The position numbers and the translations under genes were made by a program. This document shows, piece after piece, positions 1-8,478 of a DNA stretch of 64,000 bases. How positions within the stretch are numbered: position 1 is the stretch's first letter; each line of letters starts with the position of its first letter. This DNA is from DATAEE01 sp963725145 (GTDB lineage: Bacteria; Acidobacteriota; Vicinamibacteria; Vicinamibacterales; 2-12-FULL-66-21), in assembly GCA_963725145.1 (NCBI GenBank), contig CAVRXL010000013.1, positions 1,054,001-1,118,000 of the forward strand, in the 5' to 3' direction. Under the pieces are notes generated by a model. That model searched no databases, was not told where the DNA came from, and saw only the letters and a list, made by a program, of their open reading frames with translations.

Positions 1-388
1 GTCACCTTTCCGGTCTTCAGATCGACGCGCGACACGCTTGGGTCGCCGCAGTTGGGAACCCAGAGGCTCTCGAAGGCGGCCGCCAGGCCCGAGCACGGAC
101 CCTTGCCGACGGCGATGGTCGCCACGATCTTGTTCGTCTTCGGATCGATCCTGGTCACGCTGTTCTTCGGGTAGTTCGAGACCCAGACGTGATCGTCGAT
201 GGCGATCCAATCGGGGACGCCCGGAATGTCGTAGATCTGATCGGGTTTGAGCCGCTCGATCGGAATGCGCCGCGAGGCATCCTTGATGCCTGGCCGCTTC
301 GGCGTCGCCGGGGCCTGACTCTCGGCCGTTCGGCGGCCACTAAGGCGCAGGCTGTCAAGAAGATGGAGACCGTGAATGTGCTGCGCAT
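1..388 (-). CDS. Secreted YVTN/virginiamycin-B-lyase-like beta-propeller protein, 3'-truncated by window edge, frameshifted
   Basis: The gene runs off the left edge. From the ATG at 388 the first ~20 codons give a signal peptide (MRSTFTVSIFLTACALVAA). A one-base shift at about 310-328 is then needed to enter the frame coding for propeller-like blades such as DHVWVSNYPKNSVTRID and LWVPNCGDPSVSRVD. The W-V-x-N and R-I-D-x-K-T-x-K-I-V pattern is that of YVTN/NHL/streptogramin-lyase-like propellers, which are exported and often bind ligands or act in quinoprotein-like contexts. It is divergent from the DUF1549 gene, with only 30 bp between start codons. The role is unknown, and the frameshift may be real or a sequence error. 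Confidence 0.6.
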
Positions 389-418
389 GAGGGTCGGTGC
401 GATAATAACGCAACCCTG
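389..418. promoter_or_regulatory. Possible shared bidirectional -10 element
   Basis: The 30 bp between the two divergent starts hold GATAATAA at 401-408. It reads as GATAAT for the plus gene (start 419) and as TATTAT for the minus gene (start 388). No convincing -35 is seen for either. If used, both 5' leaders would be very short. Confidence 0.3.
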
Positions 419-3400
419 ATGGCCGTCAGCATCCGCCCCAACGGAGCCTTGGCCAGCGCGTCGATCCTGCTGATGACGGCGACGGTCTGGGCATCCAGAA
501 TCCAGCCGGCCCAGCCGGTCCAGCCGCCCGCGCCGCAGGTGACCACCCGCGAGGTCGAGCTCTTCGAGTCGCGGATCCGTCCGCTCCTCATCGACAACTG
601 TTTCTCCTGCCACACCGACGACGAGAAGGGCGGCCTGCGGCTCGATTCACGCGACCGGATGCTGAAGGGTGGCGAGAGCGGTCCGGCCATCGTGCCGGGC
701 GATCCGGAGTCGAGCCTGTTGATCAAGGCGGTTCGTCACGCGCCCGGCGTCGCGAAGATGCCGCGGAACGAGCCGAAGCTCTCCGACGCGCAGATCGCGG
801 GGCTCGTCGAGTGGATCAAGGCTGGCGCGCCCTGGCCTGCGGCGGCCGTCGTGACCACTCCCGCGGCGACGAAGGCCGATGCCGGGAACGCCGGCATCAC
901 CGCCGAACATCGCGCGTTCTGGTCGTTCCAGCCGCTCGGACGGCCGGCGGTTCCGACCGTGACGACCGCGGGCTGGGCCAGGACCGACATCGATCGCTTC
1001 ATCCTCGCGCGGCTCGAAAAAGAGGGACTGACGCCGGTCAAGGCGGCCGACAAGCACACGCTCATCCGCAGGGCGACGCTCGACCTGACGGGCCTGCCGC
1101 CGACATTCGAGGAGGTCGACGCGTTCGAGAAGGACGCGTCGCCGGAGGCGTTCGCCAAAGTGGTCGATCGCCTGCTGGCCTCGCCGCGATACGGCGAAGC
1201 GTGGGGCCGGATGTGGCTCGACGTCGCGCGCTATGGCGAAGACGACCCGCGCAGCCTCGACCCCAAGGGGCGCGGCTACGCGCCGTACCCGAACGCCTAC
1301 CTGTATCGGGACTGGGTCATCAAGGCGTTCAACGACGATCTGCCGTACGACCAGTTCGTCAAGGCGCAGATTGCTGGGGATCTGCTCGACGAGCGCTCGC
1401 TCGCGCGCACGCTGCCGGCGCTCGGCTTCCTCGGGCTCGGCCCGTGGTACTACGACAACGGCGCGGTCGAGATCACCCGGGCCGACGAACGCCACGACCG
1501 CGTGGACGTCGTCACGCGTGGGTTCCTCGGCCTGACCGTCGCCTGCGCGCGCTGTCACGATCACAAGTACGACCCGATCCTCGCGAAGGATTACTACGCG
1601 ATCGCGGGTGTATTCGTGAACTCGGACTACCACGAATACCCGCTCGCGCCGAAGTCGATCGTGGAGGAGTACAAGGCGCAGGAAAAGAAGATCGAGCAGA
1701 AGGAAAAGCTGCTCGCGAAGTTCATGCAGACCGAGAGCCGGCAGCTGGCGGAGACGCTCGCGTTCAGCGCGTCGAGGTACATGCAGTCCGCATGGAAGGT
1801 GACCGGCGAGCCGAAGAAGGACACGGCGCGCGTCGCCAACGAAGACAAGCTGGATTTCGAGCTGTTCGAGCGCTGGATCAGGTTTCTCGCGAAGCCGCCG
1901 AAGTTCTATCCCTACCTGAAAGACTGGCAGGCAATGATCAAGGAGGGGGGGACCGCCGCAGAAGCGAAGAAGCTCGGAGACGAGTTCCAGAAGCTGCTCC
2001 TCGACGTCATGTTCGAGCAGAAGGACGCGGAGGAAGAGAACGAGATCATCCGCGCCAGGGCGCTGCCCGGGACAAAGAAGAAGAAGGAAGCCAACCTTCC
2101 GAACGAATTCGTCACGAACGACGATTTCTGTCCGGGCTGCGGTCTCGAGCTGAAGAGCCTGTCCACCGAGAAGATGCAGTTCTGGACCGACGTCTTCCAA
2201 CGGGACCTGGCGGAGGGCTTCGAACCGTTTCCTGACGTATACATCAAGCCGGGACTGCTGGCGTTCCGAGGCTGGGGCCTCGAGCGGTTTCTGAGCGGCG
2301 ACCGCCGGCGGCACGTCGAAGATCTGCGCGCCGACATCAAGGAGATGAAGAAGGCACTCCCGCCGAAGTTCACCTACGTCCACGGTGTGCGGGATGCCGC
2401 CAAATCGGAGAATCTGAAGGTTGCTCTCCGGGGCAACCCGATGAACCTGGGCAATGAAGTGCCGCGCCGGTTTCTGAGCGTGCTGAGCGAGCGTGAGCCC
2501 GCGCCGTTCACGAAGGGCAGCGGCCGGCTGGAGCTCGCGGACATCGTCGCGGCACATCCGCTCGCCGCGCGCGTGATCGTCAACCGCGTCTGGAAGGGGC
2601 ACTTCGGGACCGGCATCGTCGACACGCCGAGCAACTTCGGCTCGAACGGGGAGCGGCCGACGCATCCCGAGCTCCTCGAGTACCTGGCGACGTTCTTCGT
2701 GTCGAAGGGCATGTCGATCAAGACGCTGCACCGCGAGATCATGCTCAGCGCCGTGTATCAGCTGAGCGCTCAGAATGCAGCGGCCAATGCCGAGAAGGAT
2801 GGCGGCAACCGTCTCTACTGGCGGGCCAACCCGCGACGGATGACGGCCGAGCAGATCCGCGATTCGGTGCTGCTGGTCTCGGGCGCCCTCGAGCCGAAGA
2901 TCGGCGGGGCCTCACAGGAGCTGACGCCAGCGTTCAACCGGCGAACCGTGTACGGCAAGGTGAGCCGGTACAAGCTCGACCAGTTCCTGCAGCTCTTCGA
3001 CTTTCCCGCGGCGACGATTTCGGCCGAGCAGCGGTTCAGCACCAGCGTTCCGCTGCAGCGGCTGTTCTTCATGAACAGCGAGTTCATGCAGCAGCAGGGA
3101 GAGTTGCTCGCGCGGCGGGTCGAATCCGAGCCGGACACGCGCGCCAGGATCCGGAAGGCGTATCGTCTGATCTACGGCCGGGAACCGGTGGAGGCCGAGA
3201 TCGCCGCCGGCGCGGCGTACGTCTCACAAGAGCCGATGCGCGCGTACGAAGAGCGCAAGGCCGACGCGGCCAAAAAGCCGGATGGCACGGCTGACAAGAA
3301 GAAGCAGACCACCAACGATGGCGAAGGCGAAGGCGACGACGAGGACCGGCCGCGCCCAATGACCGGCGACGGGATGATGGCGGGCGTGGTGCCGGGCGCC

Positions 3401-3496
3401 GGCGGGAAGGCCGAGGCGAAGCTGCTGCCGGTCACCGCGTTTGGACGGTACATGAAGGTCCTGCTCAGCTCGGGCGAGTTCCTGTTCGTGAATTGA
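419..3496 (+). CDS. Secreted cytochrome c (PSCyt1) / DUF1549 / DUF1553 protein
   Basis: 1025 residues. An N-terminal signal peptide (about residues 8-26, ending ATVWAS) is followed by a planctomycete-type cytochrome c domain with heme motif CFSCH at 61-65. DUF1549 spans roughly 185-395 and contains the family signature CARCHDHKYDP near 375. DUF1553 spans about 710-965 (AHPLAARVIVNRVWKGHFG). A Lys/Glu/Asp-rich low-complexity stretch near 950-990 precedes the C-terminus. Such proteins are periplasmic and are usually paired with DUF1501 proteins in planctomycetes, verrucomicrobia and acidobacteria; roles in polysaccharide use are suspected, not shown. The DUF1501 gene starts 2 bp after this stop, so the two are surely co-transcribed. 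No clear Shine-Dalgarno precedes the ATG. Confidence 0.9.
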   Translation: MAVSIRPNGALASASILLMTATVWASRIQPAQPVQPPAPQVTTREVELFESRIRPLLIDNCFSCHTDDEKGGLRLDSRDRMLKGGESGPAIVPGDPESSLLIKAVRHAPGVAKMPRNEPKLSDAQIAGLVEWIKAGAPWPAAAVVTTPAATKADAGNAGITAEHRAFWSFQPLGRPAVPTVTTAGWARTDIDRFILARLEKEGLTPVKAADKHTLIRRATLDLTGLPPTFEEVDAFEKDASPEAFAKVVDRLLASPRYGEAWGRMWLDVARYGEDDPRSLDPKGRGYAPYPNAYLYRDWVIKAFNDDLPYDQFVKAQIAGDLLDERSLARTLPALGFLGLGPWYYDNGAVEITRADERHDRVDVVTRGFLGLTVACARCHDHKYDPILAKDYYAIAGVFVNSDYHEYPLAPKSIVEEYKAQEKKIEQKEKLLAKFMQTESRQLAETLAFSASRYMQSAWKVTGEPKKDTARVANEDKLDFELFERWIRFLAKPPKFYPYLKDWQAMIKEGGTAAEAKKLGDEFQKLLLDVMFEQKDAEEENEIIRARALPGTKKKKEANLPNEFVTNDDFCPGCGLELKSLSTEKMQFWTDVFQRDLAEGFEPFPDVYIKPGLLAFRGWGLERFLSGDRRRHVEDLRADIKEMKKALPPKFTYVHGVRDAAKSENLKVALRGNPMNLGNEVPRRFLSVLSEREPAPFTKGSGRLELADIVAAHPLAARVIVNRVWKGHFGTGIVDTPSNFGSNGERPTHPELLEYLATFFVSKGMSIKTLHREIMLSAVYQLSAQNAAANAEKDGGNRLYWRANPRRMTAEQIRDSVLLVSGALEPKIGGASQELTPAFNRRTVYGKVSRYKLDQFLQLFDFPAATISAEQRFSTSVPLQRLFFMNSEFMQQQGELLARRVESEPDTRARIRKAYRLIYGREPVEAEIAAGAAYVSQEPMRAYEERKADAAKKPDGTADKKKQTTNDGEGEGDDEDRPRPMTGDGMMAGVVPGAGGKAEAKLLPVTAFGRYMKVLLSSGEFLFVN

Positions 3497-3497
3497 T

Positions 3498-4952
3498 ATG
3501 ACCTCCAGAGAACCCTTCACCCGGCGCGAAGCGCTGTGCCGCATCGGCAGCGGCTTCGGCATGTTGGCGTTCGCCGGCATGGTCGGCGAGTCGCTCGCGA
3601 CCGCCGCAACGATCGTGGGTCAGGATGCGAAGACTCTGGCGACCGGCGGCCTCCACCACGCGGCGAAGGCGAAGCACGTCATCTTCCTGTTCATGAACGG
3701 CGGGCTGTCGCAGGTGGACAGCTTCGACCCGAAGCCAATGCTGGACAAGTACCACGGGCAGCCGCTGCCCGGCGGCGCCGTCGCCACCGAGCGGAAGACC
3801 GGCATGCTCTTGAGGTCACCCTTTACCTTCAAGAAGTACGGCCAGGTCGGCATGGACGTCAGCGAGCTGTTTCCGCATGTCGGCGCGTGCGCAGACGACA
3901 TCTGCTTCATCCGCTCGGTTTACACCGACATTCCGAACCACGAGCCGTCGATGCTGATGATGAACACCGGCCACACGCAGGTCGGCAGGCCGTCGATCGG
4001 CTCATGGCTCACCTACGGGCTCGGCACCGGCAACAAGAACCTTCCCGGCTACGTCGTCCTCTGTCCGGATATGCCGACGACGGTCGGGCCGCCGCTCTGG
4101 AACAGCGCCTTCCTGCCCGCGGTGCACCAGGGCACCTACATCTCCGACAAGGCGGAGAAGCCGGACCAGATCGTCGGCAAGGACTTCGACCCGAAGAAGC
4201 TGGTGTCCTACATCCACAACGAGAAGATCACGCTGGCCGAGCAGCGGCGCGAGCTGGATCTGATCGAGGAACTGGACCGCCTGCGCCGCGAGCGGGAAGG
4301 CATTCAGGACCCGCAGCTCGAGGCGGCGATCCAGTCGATGGAAGTCGCCTATCGGATGCAGACCGAAGCGCCCGAGGTCTTCGACATCCGGAAGGAGAGC
4401 GAGGCGACGCTGAAGCTGTACGGGCCTGGCAGCACCGCGCGCGGCTGCCTGATGGCGGTGCGGCTCGTCGAGCGCGGTGTCCGGATGGTGCAGGTGTACT
4501 ATGCCAAGCGCGATCCCTGGGACGCGCACAACGACATCCAGGCGCACCGCAAGAACGCGAAAGACTCCGACCAGCCGTTCGCAGCCGTGATCAAGGATCT
4601 CAAGTCACGCGGGCTGTTCGACGAGACGCTGGTCATCTGCGGATCCGAGTTCGGCCGCACGCCGGTCTGCGAGATCGGCAGCAACGCGCCGCAGCAGAAC
4701 GGCCGCGACCACAACCCGTTCGGGTTCACGATGTGGATGGCGGGCGGCGGCGTCAAGGGGGGCACCATCTACGGCGCTACGGACGACTTCGGGTTCAAGG
4801 CGATCGAGAAGCCCGTGCACGTCCACGATCTCCACGCGACGATTCTCCATCTCATGGGGGTCGATCACACGAAGCTGACCTACCGCTACAGCGGCCGTGA
4901 CTTCCGGCTGACCGACGTGTCCGGGAACGTCATTCACGAGCTCCTCGCCTGA
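3498..4952 (+). CDS. DUF1501 family protein (alkaline-phosphatase-superfamily fold), Tat-type leader
   Basis: 484 residues. The N-terminus MTSREPFTRREALCRIG carries a twin-arginine pair followed by a weak hydrophobic stretch, typical of DUF1501 proteins exported by Tat. Recognisable core segments are HVIFLFMNGGLSQVDSFDPK near residue 60, and the C-terminal GSEFGRTP and GRDHNPFGFTMW, which hold the metal-site-like residues of this sulfatase/phosphatase-related family. The enzymatic activity of the family has not been demonstrated. The start is 2 bp downstream of the DUF1549/1553 stop, the standard arrangement for this pair, and the two products probably act together in the periplasm. Confidence 0.92.
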   Translation: MTSREPFTRREALCRIGSGFGMLAFAGMVGESLATAATIVGQDAKTLATGGLHHAAKAKHVIFLFMNGGLSQVDSFDPKPMLDKYHGQPLPGGAVATERKTGMLLRSPFTFKKYGQVGMDVSELFPHVGACADDICFIRSVYTDIPNHEPSMLMMNTGHTQVGRPSIGSWLTYGLGTGNKNLPGYVVLCPDMPTTVGPPLWNSAFLPAVHQGTYISDKAEKPDQIVGKDFDPKKLVSYIHNEKITLAEQRRELDLIEELDRLRREREGIQDPQLEAAIQSMEVAYRMQTEAPEVFDIRKESEATLKLYGPGSTARGCLMAVRLVERGVRMVQVYYAKRDPWDAHNDIQAHRKNAKDSDQPFAAVIKDLKSRGLFDETLVICGSEFGRTPVCEIGSNAPQQNGRDHNPFGFTMWMAGGGVKGGTIYGATDDFGFKAIEKPVHVHDLHATILHLMGVDHTKLTYRYSGRDFRLTDVSGNVIHELLA

Positions 4953-5203
4953 TCCATTCAACCGATTGAATTGACACGCCGGCCGCCTGTACCAAGTTGG
5001 ATCTCCCGCGTCCCGCGATCGCGATTGCAGTCCTGGGACGATCTCGCTGATTCGTCCGTTCATCCCTCGCCACGGTCCCTCGCCGTCCGGCGACGTCGCT
5101 TCATCCCCGGGCCGTTACTAGCTCGGAATCCACTCGACTGAACGGCGTCGCGATTGCTCATGTGCCTCGACGGTAGGGAACCATCCTCATTGGGAGGTCA
5201 GGC

Positions 5204-8176
5204 ATGTCGAGCATCACAGGTCGGATCCTTGGTGCGCTCGGGCTCGTCTTTTTCTGGGCTCTGGCGCCACTCGCTGGCGCGCAGCAGACCACCGGGACGA
5301 TCGCCGGACGCGTACTGGATCCTCAGGGATCCGCAATCCCCGGCGCCACGGTAACGGCGACGAACACGCAGACCGGTCTCACCAGAGGCACGGTCAGCGA
5401 CACCGAAGGGCTGTACCGCCTCGCGGCGCTTCCGGTCGGCACCTACGACGTCAAGGTGGAGCTGCAGGGATTTGCCACGATTGAGCAGAAGGGGCTTCAG
5501 GTCAGCGTCGGTCAGACGGTCGACGCGAACTTCGACCTCAAGGTCGCCGGGCTGACGGAAACGGTCACCGTCAGCACCGACTCGCCGCTCATCCAGACGA
5601 GCTCGTCGTCGGTCGGCGGCCTCGTCGACGTCCAGCACATCGAGAGCCTGCCGCTGAACGGCCGGCAGTTCGCGAACCTCGCGCTGACGATCCCGGGCGT
5701 CGGTCTCGGGTTCCATTCCGATCCGACCAAGAGCACGCAGTTCTCGCCGCAGATCGCCGGCGGCAACGGCCGCAACGTCAACTATCTGATCGACGGCGGC
5801 GACAACAACGATGACACGGTCGGCGGGCTGCTGCAGCTGTTCCCGCTGGAAGCGATCCAGGAGTTCAACTTTCAGACCGCGCGGTACAAGGCCGAGTACG
5901 GACGCAGCAACGGCGGAGTCATGAACATCGTCACCAAGAGCGGGACGAACCAGTATCAGGGGAGCTGGTTCACGCTGCTTCGAGACGATGCCATGAACGC
6001 GAAGACGGAAACGGAAACGCTGAACGAGGTGGACAAACAGAGCTACCGACGGTATCAGTTCGGTGGCTCGGTCGGCGGCCCGCTGCTGAGGGACCGCGCG
6101 CACTTCTTCGCCGCGGCAGAGCGGACGCAGCTCGACACGGCGCAGACGGTCGATACGCTGGGCCTGTTTCCAAGCGAGAACGGCGTCTTCACGACCCCGG
6201 TGCGGGAGAATCTCCTCACCGTCAAGGCCACCGCGAGCCTCAATCCGAGCCAGTATCTGTCGGTCCGCTACGGACGGAACACGAACTCGCAGCCCTACGG
6301 CGCGGGGCCGCAGGCGACCGTCGAGAACTGGGGCGTCAGCGACAACTCGTTCAACTCCATCAACGTGAACCACAACTGGGTGCTCGGAGGGTCGAAGCTG
6401 AACGAGTTCATCTTCCAGTTCGCCGATTTCTCGAACTTCATCTCGGCGAACAGCCTCGACCCGTATCAGATCTTCCCGAACGGCGTCACGATCGGGCAGA
6501 ACCCCAACACGCCGCAGACGACCAAGCAGCACAAGTGGCAGTTCCGCGACGACTTCTCGTGGCACATGGAAGGTCTCGGCGGCCTCGGCCACGATCTCAA
6601 GGTCGGCGTGAACTACATCAACGAGCCGCGGCTGTTCATCACGTTCAACGTGGGCACGGGCGGCTACGCGTACCAGCATCTCGACAACAGCGTCAGCGGG
6701 CCCATTTCGCAGGTCACCTTGCAGGGCGGCTCCGCCGAAGCCAACATCCCGACAAAGCAGTTCTCGACCTACATCCAGGATGACTGGCGGCTCACAAACA
6801 AGCTGACGCTCAACCTCGGGCTGCGCTATGACTTGAACACCGGTTTCGCGATCGATCAGTCGCTGAACCCCAACTACGTGATGATCGCGAGCGCCGGCGC
6901 GGCGGGCCAGTTGAGCGGGCTGCCGGGGTTCGAGGATTTCGGGAAGGAACCCGAAGAGGACTACGACAACTTCCAGCCGCGCGTCGGGTTCGCGTACGAC
7001 GTGCGCGGAAGCGGGGGAGACGTGGTCCGGGCCGGGTACGGGCGCTACTACGACTTCGGCTACACGAACTCCAACATCCTGTTCGCCGCGGTCAATGCGA
7101 CCGGCGTCGGGGCGGGCACCGTGTTCGAGGTCAACAACGCGGGCGGCATCAGGAATCCGAACGGCACGTTCTTCTCCGTCAACGATCCGGTCAGCAACAT
7201 CCAGGCGCTCAACGAAGCCGGCGGGGCGCTGCCGCTCAACCGGCACGTGGCCTCGCCGCGCATCAAGCAGCCATACACCGATCAGTACTCGGTGGGCTGG
7301 TCGCACGAGTTCGATGCCGCGACGGTCGTGGACGTGGACTACGTGCACGTCGAGGGCCGCGACATCGGGTGGCGGCCGCGGCTCAACGCGCGGCATCCCG
7401 GCGAAGCCGTTCGTCCGCTGGCGCAGCTCGGCATCGTGCCGAGCCCTGAAGATGTCGCGATCGCCGTCAGCCGGGGGCGCAGCCGCCACAACGCGCTCAA
7501 CCTCGGTCTGCGGCGCCGGATGAACCGCGGGATCCAGGTGTCGGCGTGGTACTCGTTGTCCGACTCGATCTCGACGACCGGCAACAGCGGCGACGAGCTC
7601 GACATCACGAACATCCAGAGCTCGGCAGACCCATTCGGCGACGTGCAGTTCGGGCCGGCGCGGAGGTCGGACGCGCGGCACCGCGCGACGATCAGCGCCG
7701 TGGTGATGCTGCCGTGGGGTTTCCAGGTCTCGCCGATCTGGCGCTACCGCTCGGCCCTTCCGGTCAATATCGTCGAAGGCGTGGACCTCAACCGGGATGA
7801 CGTCAACAACGACATCCCGCTCCGGGCCTACGCGTTCGACGGCGTCGGCAACGCGCCGAAGGACATCGGCGAGTGCACGACCATCAACTGCGGACGGGGC
7901 ACGAGCCTGTCCCAGGTCAACCTGCGCGTCTCGAAGAGCTTCGCGATCGGTGCGGGGATGCGGGTGGAAGCCATCGGGGAAGTCTTCAACCTCTTCAACG
8001 CGAAGAACCCGTCGGGCTTCGGTCCGTTCACGAACTTCCAGGACAAGCGGCTCGTGATCAACGCGGACGGCACGACATCTCCCAACGCGACCTTCCTGCA
8101 GCCGACGACGTACGCCGGCGACTTCCAGGAGCCTGAGCAGCGCGTCGGGCAGATCGGCTTCCGGATCGTCTTCTGA
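5204..8176 (+). CDS. Oar-like TonB-dependent receptor with N-terminal carboxypeptidase-regulatory domain
   Basis: 990 residues. The start is fixed by a strong ribosome site GGGAGGT at 5192-5198 and a signal peptide ending at LAGAQQ. A carboxypeptidase-regulatory-like domain (GTIAGRVLDPQGSAIPGATV, about 30-110) comes first, then a plug domain (LPLNGRQFANLALTIPGV; LIDGGDNNDDTVGG), then a long outer-membrane barrel ending in FRIVF, with the aromatic last residue expected of a beta-barrel. This receptor type is greatly expanded in acidobacteria and is thought to import large or insoluble substrates such as oligosaccharides or peptides. It is intact, unlike the two other TonB receptors in the window. 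The 251-bp upstream gap contains TTGACA at 4971 but no matching -10. Confidence 0.92.
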   Translation: MSSITGRILGALGLVFFWALAPLAGAQQTTGTIAGRVLDPQGSAIPGATVTATNTQTGLTRGTVSDTEGLYRLAALPVGTYDVKVELQGFATIEQKGLQVSVGQTVDANFDLKVAGLTETVTVSTDSPLIQTSSSSVGGLVDVQHIESLPLNGRQFANLALTIPGVGLGFHSDPTKSTQFSPQIAGGNGRNVNYLIDGGDNNDDTVGGLLQLFPLEAIQEFNFQTARYKAEYGRSNGGVMNIVTKSGTNQYQGSWFTLLRDDAMNAKTETETLNEVDKQSYRRYQFGGSVGGPLLRDRAHFFAAAERTQLDTAQTVDTLGLFPSENGVFTTPVRENLLTVKATASLNPSQYLSVRYGRNTNSQPYGAGPQATVENWGVSDNSFNSINVNHNWVLGGSKLNEFIFQFADFSNFISANSLDPYQIFPNGVTIGQNPNTPQTTKQHKWQFRDDFSWHMEGLGGLGHDLKVGVNYINEPRLFITFNVGTGGYAYQHLDNSVSGPISQVTLQGGSAEANIPTKQFSTYIQDDWRLTNKLTLNLGLRYDLNTGFAIDQSLNPNYVMIASAGAAGQLSGLPGFEDFGKEPEEDYDNFQPRVGFAYDVRGSGGDVVRAGYGRYYDFGYTNSNILFAAVNATGVGAGTVFEVNNAGGIRNPNGTFFSVNDPVSNIQALNEAGGALPLNRHVASPRIKQPYTDQYSVGWSHEFDAATVVDVDYVHVEGRDIGWRPRLNARHPGEAVRPLAQLGIVPSPEDVAIAVSRGRSRHNALNLGLRRRMNRGIQVSAWYSLSDSISTTGNSGDELDITNIQSSADPFGDVQFGPARRSDARHRATISAVVMLPWGFQVSPIWRYRSALPVNIVEGVDLNRDDVNNDIPLRAYAFDGVGNAPKDIGECTTINCGRGTSLSQVNLRVSKSFAIGAGMRVEAIGEVFNLFNAKNPSGFGPFTNFQDKRLVINADGTTSPNATFLQPTTYAGDFQEPEQRVGQIGFRIVF

Positions 8177-8185
8177 GCCTGAAAC

Positions 8186-8232
8186 GGGGACAGTCACCAT
8201 TTTTCGTAGACCGTAAAAAGGTGACTGTCCCC
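8186..8232. repeat. Inverted repeat GGGGACAGTCACC / GGTGACTGTCCCC
   Basis: Perfect 13-bp arms at 8186-8198 and 8220-8232, extended inward by T- and A-runs, around a ~10-nt loop. It lies 9 bp after the TonB-receptor stop. It resembles the short palindromic units spread by REP-associated IS200-like transposases; that is inference. Only TTATTC follows, so it is a weak candidate for an intrinsic terminator. Confidence 0.75.
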
Positions 8233-8241
8233 TTATTCAAC

Positions 8242-8276
8242 TAGGCCAAAGGTCCAATAGGCCAAAGGTCCAATAG
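8242..8276. repeat. Tandem 16-bp repeat AGGCCAAAGGTCCAAT, two copies
   Basis: Copies at 8243-8258 and 8259-8274 follow each other exactly. The unit resembles, but with one extra A, the GACCAARGTCCWATRG motif found upstream of other genes in this window. The rest of 8177-8478 holds no gene I can support. Confidence 0.7.
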
Positions 8277-8428
8277 ATCGACTCGAGGCGTCGATATAGG
8301 GTGAAGTCAACCGGTCCGGCGTACAGCCGACAGGGATCCACAGCCCGGACTGCCCAGATGACGAGCCCGTGGACGCCTGAAAATTCGGGTTGGCTGACGT
8401 TGGACCGGGCGTTTCCCCACCTGTCGTA

Positions 8429-8441
8429 GGACCAAGGTCCC
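8429..8441 (+). promoter_or_regulatory. GACCAAGGTC-type motif upstream of the porin gene
   Basis: GGACCAAGGTCCC, a near-perfect palindrome about 40 bp before the porin start at 8479. It shares the core of the recurring motif (see 17517, 18149, 25791, 63159) but lacks the WATRG tail. Confidence 0.4.
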
Positions 8442-8478
8442 TTGTCCTCGGTCCGCGCATCCCTTACGCTTGGCACTC

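Noticed and set aside
647..2731. Long antisense open frame (694 codons) opposite the DUF1549/1553 gene
   Set aside because: Arg/Leu/Asp-rich composition with no domain; it mirrors a complete gene on the other strand and is a high-GC shadow.
4953..5203. Promoter TTGACA at 4971
   Set aside because: No -10 at 15-19 bp spacing; reported only as a remark in the receptor entry.
5198..8200. 1000-codon antisense frame opposite the Oar-like receptor
   Set aside because: No recognisable domain, Arg/Val/Asp-biased, fully explained by the receptor codon pattern on the plus strand.
8186..8232. Intrinsic terminator after the TonB receptor
   Set aside because: The stem is good but no T-run follows on the plus strand.
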